Shown piece by piece: positions 41,938-48,943 of a stretch of 64,000 bases of DNA (within the stretch, counting starts at the first letter, position 1; each line of letters begins with the position of its first letter). The stretch lies in the NCBI GenBank assembly GCA_902782305.1, contig CACZMV010000010.1:62001-126000 (forward strand), read 5' to 3'. The notes below the pieces were generated by a model. It did no database searches, had not been told where the DNA came from, and saw only the letters and a program-made list of their open reading frames with translations. The stretch is from an uncultured Prevotellaceae bacterium. Its GTDB lineage: Bacteria; Bacteroidota; Bacteroidia; Bacteroidales; Bacteroidaceae. Made by a program: the position numbers and the translations under genes.

Positions 41938-42009
41938 GAACATAAGTTCGTGGTGCATGAACATATGTTCACGCACTGAGAACATAAGTTCAAGGCGCAC
42001 GAACATAAA
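41938..42009. repeat. Four-step array of GAAC-N4-GTTC dyads, 21-bp period
   Basis: GAACATAAGTTC (41938), GAACATATGTTC (41959, a perfect palindrome), GAACATAAGTTC (41980) and the half site GAACATAAA (42001) begin exactly 21 bases apart, separated by different 9-base spacers. The array lies 90-160 bases upstream of the pepD promoter. The core equals the GAAC-N4-GTTC box bound by LexA/DinR in Firmicutes; whether any such protein binds here is unknown. Confidence 0.8.
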
Positions 42010-42072
42010 AAATATAGAAGAGAAAAGGACAATGAGATACATAACAGACCAAAGAAAAATCTTCCTAATTGC

Positions 42073-42103
42073 TTCGTTACTACAACTTTTTTTCGTACTT
42101 TTG
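42073..42103 (+). promoter_or_regulatory. Promoter of pepD
   Basis: TACTTTTG (42096-42103) matches the -7 box; TTCG (42073-42076) lies 19 bases upstream with one mismatch to TTTG. The leader to pepD is about 49 bases. Confidence 0.55.
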
Positions 42104-42156
42104 CAAATTGAAATGTGATAAACAAAATATAAACATCAATAAAATACATTGGAACT

Positions 42157-43617
42157 ATGAACAAGATTGAACTGAAACCGACAGCTGTGTTCGAGGAATT
42201 TGCGAAAATTAACCAGATTCCACGTCCATCGAAGCGTGAAGAGAAGATGATTGCATACCTGAAAGAGTGGGGTGAGAGCCACGGGTTGGACACCAAAGTG
42301 GATGAGACGGGTAACGTGATTATCCGCAAGGGAGCCACCAAGGGTATGGAGAATCGCAAGACGACCATCTTGCAGAGCCACATGGATATGGTGTGCGACA
42401 AATTGGTGGACTACGAGATAGACTTCGACAAAGACCCTATCAAGACGTATGTCGACGGTGAATGGCTGACAGCTGAGGGTACCACGCTGGGTGCCGACGA
42501 TGGTATTGGATGCGCCATGGAACTGGCGCTGTTGGCTGCTGACGACATCGAACATGGACCCATTGAGTGTGTCTTCACTCGTGACGAGGAGACGGGTCTT
42601 ACAGGTGCCGAGGGCATGAAGGCAGGCTTTATGACGGGCGATTTCCTGATTAACCTCGACTCTGAGGACGAGGGCGAAATCTTCGTTTCTTGTGCAGGTG
42701 GTCGTAACACTTCAGCTAAGTTCACCTTCCAGCGTGAGAATGCTCCTGCTGGCTCCTTCTTCCTGCGTGCCCAGTTGAAGGGCTTGGTAGGCGGACACTC
42801 TGGCGACGATATCAACAAGCAGCGCGCCAATGCCATCAAGTTGCTCGGAAGATTCCTCTTTGCTGAGATGCAGAAGTATGAGGGCATCCGTTTGGCACAG
42901 TTCAATTCTGGCAAGTTGCACAACGCTATTCCTCGTGATGGAATGTTTGTCATTGCCGTTCCCAATGAACTGAAGGAGAATGTCAAGGCCGATTGGAACA
43001 TCTTCGCTGCTGATGTAGAGGAAGAGTTCCATGTTACCGATACCCAGATGGTGTGGACGATGGAAAGTACTGATGCAGAGCCCGTTATCGAGGCTCAGGT
43101 AGCTCGCAATTTCGTCTATGCCCTCCAGGCTGTCGACAATGGTATCTACGCCATCTGCCAAGACCCTGAGTTGAATGGTATGGTGGAAACTTCCAGCAAT
43201 ATCGCTAGCATCAAGACTTTGGAAAATGAAATCGACATCTTGTCTTCACAGCGCTCTAACGTGATGTCTAATCTCGACAATATGTGTGCCACCATCGAGG
43301 CTTGTTTTGCACTGGCTGGTGCCGAGGTAAAGCACTCTGACGGCTATCCTGCCTGGAAGATGCGCGCCCATAGTGAACTGCAGAAGATTGTTCGCGAGTC
43401 GTATGTGAAGTTGTTTGGCAAGGAACCCATCATGCGTGGTATCCATGCAGGCTTGGAGTGTGGCCTCTTCTCAGAGCGCTATCCTAACCTCGATATGGTA
43501 AGCTTCGGTCCTACATTGCGCTTCGTTCATACCCCCGATGAGCGTTTGCACATACCCACTGTCCAGATGGTTTGGGACCATTTGCTCGATGTTCTTAAGA
43601 ATATTCCAGCCAAATGA
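42157..43617 (+). CDS. pepD: Aminoacyl-histidine dipeptidase (M20 family)
   Basis: A metal-dependent dipeptidase that splits Xaa-His and other dipeptides in the cytoplasm. It has 486 residues, normal for PepD. QSHMDMVCDK (about 72-81) carries the first metal His and Asp, GADDGIG the bridging Asp, and TRDEETGLTGA the catalytic Glu pair. A lid/dimer domain occupies roughly 210-390. It begins a two-gene transcript with a small lipoprotein (four-base overlap). Confidence 0.93.
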   Translation: MNKIELKPTAVFEEFAKINQIPRPSKREEKMIAYLKEWGESHGLDTKVDETGNVIIRKGATKGMENRKTTILQSHMDMVCDKLVDYEIDFDKDPIKTYVDGEWLTAEGTTLGADDGIGCAMELALLAADDIEHGPIECVFTRDEETGLTGAEGMKAGFMTGDFLINLDSEDEGEIFVSCAGGRNTSAKFTFQRENAPAGSFFLRAQLKGLVGGHSGDDINKQRANAIKLLGRFLFAEMQKYEGIRLAQFNSGKLHNAIPRDGMFVIAVPNELKENVKADWNIFAADVEEEFHVTDTQMVWTMESTDAEPVIEAQVARNFVYALQAVDNGIYAICQDPELNGMVETSSNIASIKTLENEIDILSSQRSNVMSNLDNMCATIEACFALAGAEVKHSDGYPAWKMRAHSELQKIVRESYVKLFGKEPIMRGIHAGLECGLFSERYPNLDMVSFGPTLRFVHTPDERLHIPTVQMVWDHLLDVLKNIPAK

Positions 43618-43955
43618 AGCTTATATATATAATAATAGGTGTAGCTCTGTTGCTGTTCGCCTCGTGCGGACGGCAACAGCAGGCTAAGTCGTCTGTCAAG
43701 GATTTCGTTGAGCAGCAGTTGCATCGCGACGTCAGCTACCTCGATTTCTCCAGTGTCGACAGCACTCGCGCTATCACCGATTCGCTCATTCAGACCTTGC
43801 GCCATAGAGCAGGGCAGGGCGTGCAATACCAAAATCCTTCTGGTGCGACGTTGCTCCACATCCGTGCACAGTATTTGCAGGATGAAGACACGCTTAGCGC
43901 CACCTTCTATCTCGACCCTACAACGATGGGTGTTGTAGCTTATAAGGAGAATTAG
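43614..43955 (+). CDS. Small predicted lipoprotein of unknown function
   Basis: A 113-residue protein with a signal peptide ending in LLFASC (Cys at about 18), so it is probably anchored in a membrane by lipid. The rest is mixed alpha/beta with VKDFVEQQLHRDVSYLDF and a C-terminal YLDPTTMGVVAY. No family is recognised. The start overlaps pepD by four bases, and its stop codon lies in the stem of the terminator. The neighbour suggests no clear function. Confidence 0.7.
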   Translation: MKLIYIIIGVALLLFASCGRQQQAKSSVKDFVEQQLHRDVSYLDFSSVDSTRAITDSLIQTLRHRAGQGVQYQNPSGATLLHIRAQYLQDEDTLSATFYLDPTTMGVVAYKEN

Positions 43956-43974
43956 TTGATGGCTAATTCTCCTT
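43944..43974 (+). terminator. Terminator after pepD-lipoprotein
   Basis: AAGGAGAATTAG (43944-43955, including the stop codon) pairs perfectly with CTAATTCTCCTT (43963-43974) over seven bases, followed by ATTATTTTATT. The tail is T-rich but broken by A. Confidence 0.65.
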
Positions 43975-44000
43975 ATTATTTTATTGTCTTTGTCTTGTTG

Positions 44001-46217
44001 TTATATTCTCATTACTTGCTTGACGCCTTTGACGGTGCGTAGCTTCTTCATGAGACCTTCCAGACGGGTGTTGTCGTCAATCATGATGGTAAGGTTGCCA
44101 CTGAACAGTCCGTCATGAGAATCGATGTTGATAGAGCGTAGAATAAGCTTTTCGTCCTTCGAGATAATGCTGGTCAGATTGTTGACGATACCGATATCGT
44201 CGTTGCCGATGACGCGAAGGGTGATGGCATACTGGCTGGAGCCCTTGCCGCTCCACATGGCACGCACAATTCGATAGCCGAAACGCTTCTTCAGCTCGGC
44301 AGCATTGGGGCAGTCCTCACGATGAATCTTGATACCTCCGCTTACGGTAACAAAACCGAACACGCGGTCGCCATAGATGGGCTGACAGCAACGGGCCAAC
44401 TGGTAGTCGATGCCTTTCAGGTTGCGGTCGATAACCAAGACATCGTCCTGAATGGCTTGATGGGGCAGCTTGGATTCGTCCAACACGAAGTTGGCAGCAC
44501 TCTCAGCCACATTATTACCCGTGACGGGCTGGTCGCCCTGCTGTAGTTCGATGTAGCGATCGATAACGGTGTTGACATCCAATTCGCCCGAGGCCACATG
44601 GCGATAGAAGTCGCTGACCTCCTTGAAACCCAGTTTGCGAATGAGCACCTGCATGATGCTTTCGTCCATCTCCAACTTGCGGTTCTTGAACTTGCGCTCC
44701 AGTGTTTCCTTGGCAAAGAGTCCCTCCTTGACTTGCGTCTCCTTCAGCGCAAGACGAATTTTCGACTTAGCGCGTGACGTCTTGACCATATTCAGCCAAT
44801 CCTGCTTGGGCTTCTGATTGGCAGCGGTCATAATCTCCACCTGGTCGCCACTCTGCAGCTCTTGGCGCATGGTCACCACCTTATTGTTGATGCGTGCACC
44901 GACACACGAGTTGCCTATCTTGGAGTGGATATGGTAGGCGAAGTCGAGCACGGTGGCACCCTTGGGGAACTTGTAGAGGTCGCCCTTGGGGGTAAACACG
45001 AACACCTCGTCTTCGTAGAGGTCCATCTTAAACTGGTCCATGGCCTCCATACCATCGCTGGTCTCGAGCATGGAACGGATATTCGTCAACCAATCGTCCA
45101 ACCCCGACTCGCTCTTTACACCCTTGTAGCGCCAATGGGCAGCCACACCTCGTTCGGCCACTTCGTCCATGCGCTCTGAACGAATCTGTACCTCGACCCA
45201 CTTCTGTTCAGGACCTAAAACGGTGATGTGCAATGATTCATATCCATTGGTCTTAGGCACGCTGAGCCAGTCGCGCAGTCGCTTGGGGTTAGGCTGGTAC
45301 ATGGAGGTGACGATGGCAAAGGCTTGCCAACAGTGCATCTTCTCCTTTTCCAGAGGGGTATCGATGATGATGCGGATGGCGAAGAGGTCATAGACTCCCT
45401 CGAAGGCACACTTCTGCTTCTTCATCTTCTGCCAGATGCTGTGGATGGACTTGGTGCGCCCCTTGATGTGGAATTTCAGACCCGCCTCCGTTAATCGCTG
45501 GCTGACGGGCTGGATAAAGCGCTGGATATAAGCATCACGACTCTGCTTGGTGGCACTGAGCTTGTCCTTGATGTGATAGTAGGCATCGTGCTCAAGATAC
45601 TTCAGCGACAAGTCCTCCAACTCGCTTTTCAATTTGTAAAGACCCAGTTTATGAGCCAAGGGAGCATAGAGGTAGGCAGCCTCCTGACTGACCTCCATTT
45701 TCTCGCGAAGAACAGTAGAAGATACATCGCGTATCTGGCGCATCAGATTGACACGGTCGGCTATCATGATCAGGATGACACGCATGTCCTCTGCAAACGA
45801 CAGTAGCAGGTTGCGGAAATTCTCAGACTCGACAACGGGATTCTTCTGATACAAATCCTGAATGCGCTGCAAACCATGCAGAATGCGGGCTACAGACTCA
45901 CCAAAATAGGTGCGCACCTCATCGACTGTCAGCAAACCCTGCTCCACGTTGGGACGCAGCAATACAGCCAACACACCGTCGCGACGCAGCCCAATCTCAT
46001 CGACTACCAACTGGGCAGTCTGGAAACTGAGCAGGATGGGGTTCAAGCCAAAAACGTTGCGATTGACCTGCTGACTCTCCAGGGCACTCATCATCAGTTG
46101 GCGCATGCGTTCCTCGTCACCCTCGTGCAGCGAGGATGCTATCTGTTCGCGAATGTGTTGGTAGAGTGCCAATGTCTCTTCCTTCTCCTGAGTCGTAAAT
46201 TCCAGTCGTTCTGTCAT
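44001..46217 (-). CDS. RelA/SpoT-family (p)ppGpp synthetase with inactive hydrolase domain
   Basis: Makes the alarmone (p)ppGpp from ATP and GTP/GDP. It has 738 residues in the order HD-like, synthetase, TGS, ACT. The synthetase part looks complete: GRTKSIHSIWQKM, YDLFAIRIIID, RDWLSVPKTNGYESLH and EVQIRSERMDEVAERGVAAH. The N-terminal hydrolase domain is degenerate: where active enzymes have LLHDVVED this one has LLRPNVEQ (86-93), the earlier His is missing (LLSFQTAQ), and ADRVNLMR replaces ADRxHNMR. It therefore resembles RelA more than SpoT. TGS lies at about 400-460 and ACT at 665-738. Confidence 0.9.
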   Translation of the reverse strand: MTERLEFTTQEKEETLALYQHIREQIASSLHEGDEERMRQLMMSALESQQVNRNVFGLNPILLSFQTAQLVVDEIGLRRDGVLAVLLRPNVEQGLLTVDEVRTYFGESVARILHGLQRIQDLYQKNPVVESENFRNLLLSFAEDMRVILIMIADRVNLMRQIRDVSSTVLREKMEVSQEAAYLYAPLAHKLGLYKLKSELEDLSLKYLEHDAYYHIKDKLSATKQSRDAYIQRFIQPVSQRLTEAGLKFHIKGRTKSIHSIWQKMKKQKCAFEGVYDLFAIRIIIDTPLEKEKMHCWQAFAIVTSMYQPNPKRLRDWLSVPKTNGYESLHITVLGPEQKWVEVQIRSERMDEVAERGVAAHWRYKGVKSESGLDDWLTNIRSMLETSDGMEAMDQFKMDLYEDEVFVFTPKGDLYKFPKGATVLDFAYHIHSKIGNSCVGARINNKVVTMRQELQSGDQVEIMTAANQKPKQDWLNMVKTSRAKSKIRLALKETQVKEGLFAKETLERKFKNRKLEMDESIMQVLIRKLGFKEVSDFYRHVASGELDVNTVIDRYIELQQGDQPVTGNNVAESAANFVLDESKLPHQAIQDDVLVIDRNLKGIDYQLARCCQPIYGDRVFGFVTVSGGIKIHREDCPNAAELKKRFGYRIVRAMWSGKGSSQYAITLRVIGNDDIGIVNNLTSIISKDEKLILRSINIDSHDGLFSGNLTIMIDDNTRLEGLMKKLRTVKGVKQVMRI

Positions 46218-46240
46218 GATTTAAATTAGTTTTCAATGTG

Positions 46241-46248
46241 CAAAGGTA
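46241..46248 (-). promoter_or_regulatory. -7 box of the RelA-like gene promoter
   Basis: TACCTTTG on the minus strand, about 24 bases before the start codon. The upstream side is occupied by the 7-bp repeat array at 46254-46288, and no TTTG is seen at the usual distance. Confidence 0.5.
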
Positions 46249-46253
46249 CAAAT

Positions 46254-46288
46254 AATTCTTAATTCTTAATTCATAATTCATAATTATT
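46254..46288. repeat. Five-copy 7-bp tandem repeat between divergent promoters
   Basis: AATTCTT, AATTCTT, AATTCAT, AATTCAT and AATTATT follow without gaps, filling the space between the -7 boxes of the RelA-like gene and the HAD gene. Confidence 0.85.
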
Positions 46289-46291
46289 TGC

Positions 46292-46299
46292 TAACTTTG
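46292..46299 (+). promoter_or_regulatory. -7 box of the HAD-panB-MFS promoter
   Basis: TAACTTTG matches TAnnTTTG. The predicted start is near 46305, so ATG 46308 would give an almost leaderless message and ATG 46323 a leader of about 17 bases. Confidence 0.5.
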
Positions 46300-46307
46300 C
46301 ACCCCAA

Positions 46308-46934
46308 ATGGAAAAAAAGAAGATGAAAGCAGCATTGTTCGACCTCGATGGCGTGGTGTTTGACACGGAACCTCAGTACTCAATATTCTGGGGCGCACAG
46401 TGTCGTGAATTCCACCCTGAGCACCCTGGATTAGAGCACGAGATAAAGGGCCAGACGCTGGTGCAGATATACGATGCGTGGTTCTCTGGACCTTTGGCTG
46501 ACAAGCAGGCATTGATAACTGAACGCCTGAACGAGTATGAACAGCAGATGTCGTACGACTATTTGGCAGGCTTTGAACAGTATATATTAGGTTTACGCGC
46601 GCAAGGTGTGAAAACGGCCGTAGTGACTAGTTCGAACCAGCCTAAGATGGAGGCTGTATATAAGAGTCATCCTGAGTTCAAGACGCTTTTTGACGCCATT
46701 CTGACCTCAGAAGACTTTGAGCGCTCGAAACCCGACCCCGACTGTTACTTGAAAGCTGCAGAGCGCTTTGGCGTAGAGCCCAAAGACTGCGTGGTGTTCG
46801 AAGATTCGTTCAACGGACTGAAATCGGGTAGGGCAGCAGGGATGTACGTTGTCGGATTGGCAACAACCAACCCTGCAGAGGCTATCAAGCCTTATTGTGA
46901 TGAGGTGATTAATGATTACGTAGATCGTAAATAG
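46308..46934 (+). CDS. HAD-family phosphatase, beta-phosphoglucomutase-like
   Basis: A 208-residue HAD enzyme with a helical cap. FDLDGVVFDTEP is motif I (both Asp present), TSSNQ motif II, the Lys in RSKPDPD motif III, and VFEDSFNGLKSG motif IV. The EDSxxG form of motif IV is typical of beta-phosphoglucomutase and sugar-phosphate phosphatases. The start may be ATG 46308 or ATG 46323 (MKAALFDL). First of a three-gene run with panB 17 bases downstream. Confidence 0.82.
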   Translation: MEKKKMKAALFDLDGVVFDTEPQYSIFWGAQCREFHPEHPGLEHEIKGQTLVQIYDAWFSGPLADKQALITERLNEYEQQMSYDYLAGFEQYILGLRAQGVKTAVVTSSNQPKMEAVYKSHPEFKTLFDAILTSEDFERSKPDPDCYLKAAERFGVEPKDCVVFEDSFNGLKSGRAAGMYVVGLATTNPAEAIKPYCDEVINDYVDRK

Positions 46935-46951
46935 ATAAATTATAAATCAAG

Positions 46952-47770
46952 ATGGGATATTTAGTAAGCGATAATCGCAAGGTGACAACACACCGTTTTA
47001 TGGAGATGAAACAGAAGGGTGAGAAGATTTCTATGCTCACCTCGTATGACTATACTATGGCTGGCATTGTGGACAAGGCTGGTATTGACGCCATTCTGGT
47101 GGGCGACTCAGCCTCGAACGTGATGGCCGGTAATGCTACGACTCTGCCTATGACGGTAGATTATATGATCTACCACGCCCGTTCGGTGGCTCGCGCTTGT
47201 CAGCGTGCACTGGTGGTGTGCGACATGCCTTTTGGCTCATACCAAGTAAACGCTGCCGACGGTGTGACAAACGCTATTCGCATCATGAAGGAAAGTGGCT
47301 GCGACGCCCTGAAAATGGAGGGTGGCGTGGAGATTCTGGATACCGTAAAGCGCATTTTGGATGCAGGTATTCCTGTGATGGCTCACCTTGGATTGACTCC
47401 TCAGTCAATCAATAAGTTTGGAACCTATGCTGTACGTGCCAAGGAACAGGCAGAGGCCGAGAAGTTGATGAGCGACGCCATCGCACTGGATGCTGCAGGA
47501 TGCTTCGGCATTACACTGGAAAAGGTGCCTGCCAAACTGGCTGCTGAGGTGACGAAGGCTGTGAAATGTCCCACGATTGGCATTGGAGCAGGCAACGGTA
47601 CCGACGGACAAGTGTTGGTGATAGCTGATATGCTAGGCATGACACAGGGCTTCTCGCCCCGCTTCCTGCGTCGCTATGCCGACCTGAACGCAGTCATCAC
47701 AGAGGCTGTGGGACACTACGTGGAAGACGTAAAGAACTGCGACTTCCCCAATGAGAACGAATCGTATTAA
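46952..47770 (+). CDS. panB: 3-methyl-2-oxobutanoate hydroxymethyltransferase
   Basis: Makes ketopantoate from 2-oxoisovalerate and methylene-tetrahydrofolate, the first step of pantothenate and CoA synthesis. It has 272 residues. [20 protein letters not shown] (about 51-70) binds metal and substrate, KMEGG and [10 protein letters not shown] follow, and ITLEKVP holds the catalytic Glu. panC and panD are not in the window. It is followed three bases later by a transporter gene. Confidence 0.94.
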   Translation: MGYLVSDNRKVTTHRFMEMKQKGEKISMLTSYDYTMAGIVDKAGIDAILVGDSASNVMAGNATTLPMTVDYMIYHARSVARACQRALVVCDMPFGSYQVNAADGVTNAIRIMKESGCDALKMEGGVEILDTVKRILDAGIPVMAHLGLTPQSINKFGTYAVRAKEQAEAEKLMSDAIALDAAGCFGITLEKVPAKLAAEVTKAVKCPTIGIGAGNGTDGQVLVIADMLGMTQGFSPRFLRRYADLNAVITEAVGHYVEDVKNCDFPNENESY

Positions 47771-47773
47771 TGA

Positions 47774-48940
47774 ATGAATACACAGAACACACCTGTTCAT
47801 ATCAAACTGTGGCATCGTGAGTTTTGGCTGATGGCTATCAGCTCGCTGTTGCTGACGATGTCTGTCTATATGCTGATTCCCGTCATGCCGCAATGGTTGA
47901 TTCATACGGAGAATTTTACAGCAGAGGAGACGGGCTGGTCTATGGGTGCCTTCGCTTTGGGACTTTATCTCTTTGGAGGTCCTTGCTCATGGTTGGTGCA
48001 GCGGTTCCGTAGAAATGTGATATGCATGCATGCGGTGATGACCGTAGGATTGGCCATCGGAATGCTGTGGTATATCGATATGCTACGCTCTGAGTTTGTC
48101 GAGTTCTGGATAATCGTGGCACAAAGACTGTTGCTGGGTGCTGCCTTCGGATTGGCTCAGATGGTGCTGTCGTCAACGCTGATTATCGATACGTGTGAGT
48201 CGTTTCAGCGTACAGAGGCAAACTTTAGCGCATCGTGGTTTGCCCGTTTTGCTTTGTCGTTAGGTCCGTTGGCAGGTTTGCTGACTTATCCCTTTGGCTT
48301 TCATGCGGTATTGGTGGCTACCATAGCGATGGCTGCTGTATCACTGTTGCTGATCAAAATTGTGAAGTTCCCTTTCCGAACACCAGAAGAGGGCGTCCAT
48401 GTGATGTCGCTGGACCGATTCTTTCTGCCTCACGGATTCGTGCTTTTCGTGAATCTGATGTTGGTAAGTATCGTAGTAGGATTGTTGTTGTCGATGTCCC
48501 ACGCTCCTATGTTCTATGCCCTGATGATGGGTGGCTTCCTGCTGGCTTTGCTGGCTCAGCGTTTCGTATTCCGTAATGCGGAGCTTAAAAGTGAGGTGCT
48601 GACAGGACTGATCCTGATGGTGGCAGCTCTGATAATTATGTTGGTTTATCCCGTATCACCAGTGTCTCCTGTTCTAATAGGACTGAGTGCAGGTATCATT
48701 GGTTCGCGCTTCCTGCTGTTCTTTATCAAACTGAGTAGGCATTGTCAGCGTGGTACGTCGCAAAGCACCTATTTCTTAGGATGGGAAACAGGATTAAGTC
48801 TGGGCGTAGGATTGGGCTATCTGTTGTTCTATAAGCAAACAGAACTGTTGTTGTATACCGCCTTGTCACTGACCATGATGGCGCTGCTGATGTACCACTT
48901 CTTTACGCACTCGTGGTATGTGCATAACAAGAACCGATAG
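47774..48940 (+). CDS. Major facilitator superfamily transporter
   Basis: A 388-residue protein with about 12 membrane helices. The loop after the second helix reads PCSWLVQRFRRNVI, an altered form of the MFS motif. It starts three bases after panB and is co-oriented, so it may move pantothenate-related compounds, but MFS specificity cannot be read from this. An export role is equally possible. It ends four bases before the convergent AddB-like gene. Confidence 0.78.
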   Translation: MNTQNTPVHIKLWHREFWLMAISSLLLTMSVYMLIPVMPQWLIHTENFTAEETGWSMGAFALGLYLFGGPCSWLVQRFRRNVICMHAVMTVGLAIGMLWYIDMLRSEFVEFWIIVAQRLLLGAAFGLAQMVLSSTLIIDTCESFQRTEANFSASWFARFALSLGPLAGLLTYPFGFHAVLVATIAMAAVSLLLIKIVKFPFRTPEEGVHVMSLDRFFLPHGFVLFVNLMLVSIVVGLLLSMSHAPMFYALMMGGFLLALLAQRFVFRNAELKSEVLTGLILMVAALIIMLVYPVSPVSPVLIGLSAGIIGSRFLLFFIKLSRHCQRGTSQSTYFLGWETGLSLGVGLGYLLFYKQTELLLYTALSLTMMALLMYHFFTHSWYVHNKNR

Positions 48941-48943
48941 GCA

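Noticed and set aside
41938..42009. Possible CRISPR array
   Set aside because: The repeats are 12 bases with 9-base spacers, far below CRISPR unit sizes, and no cas genes are present.
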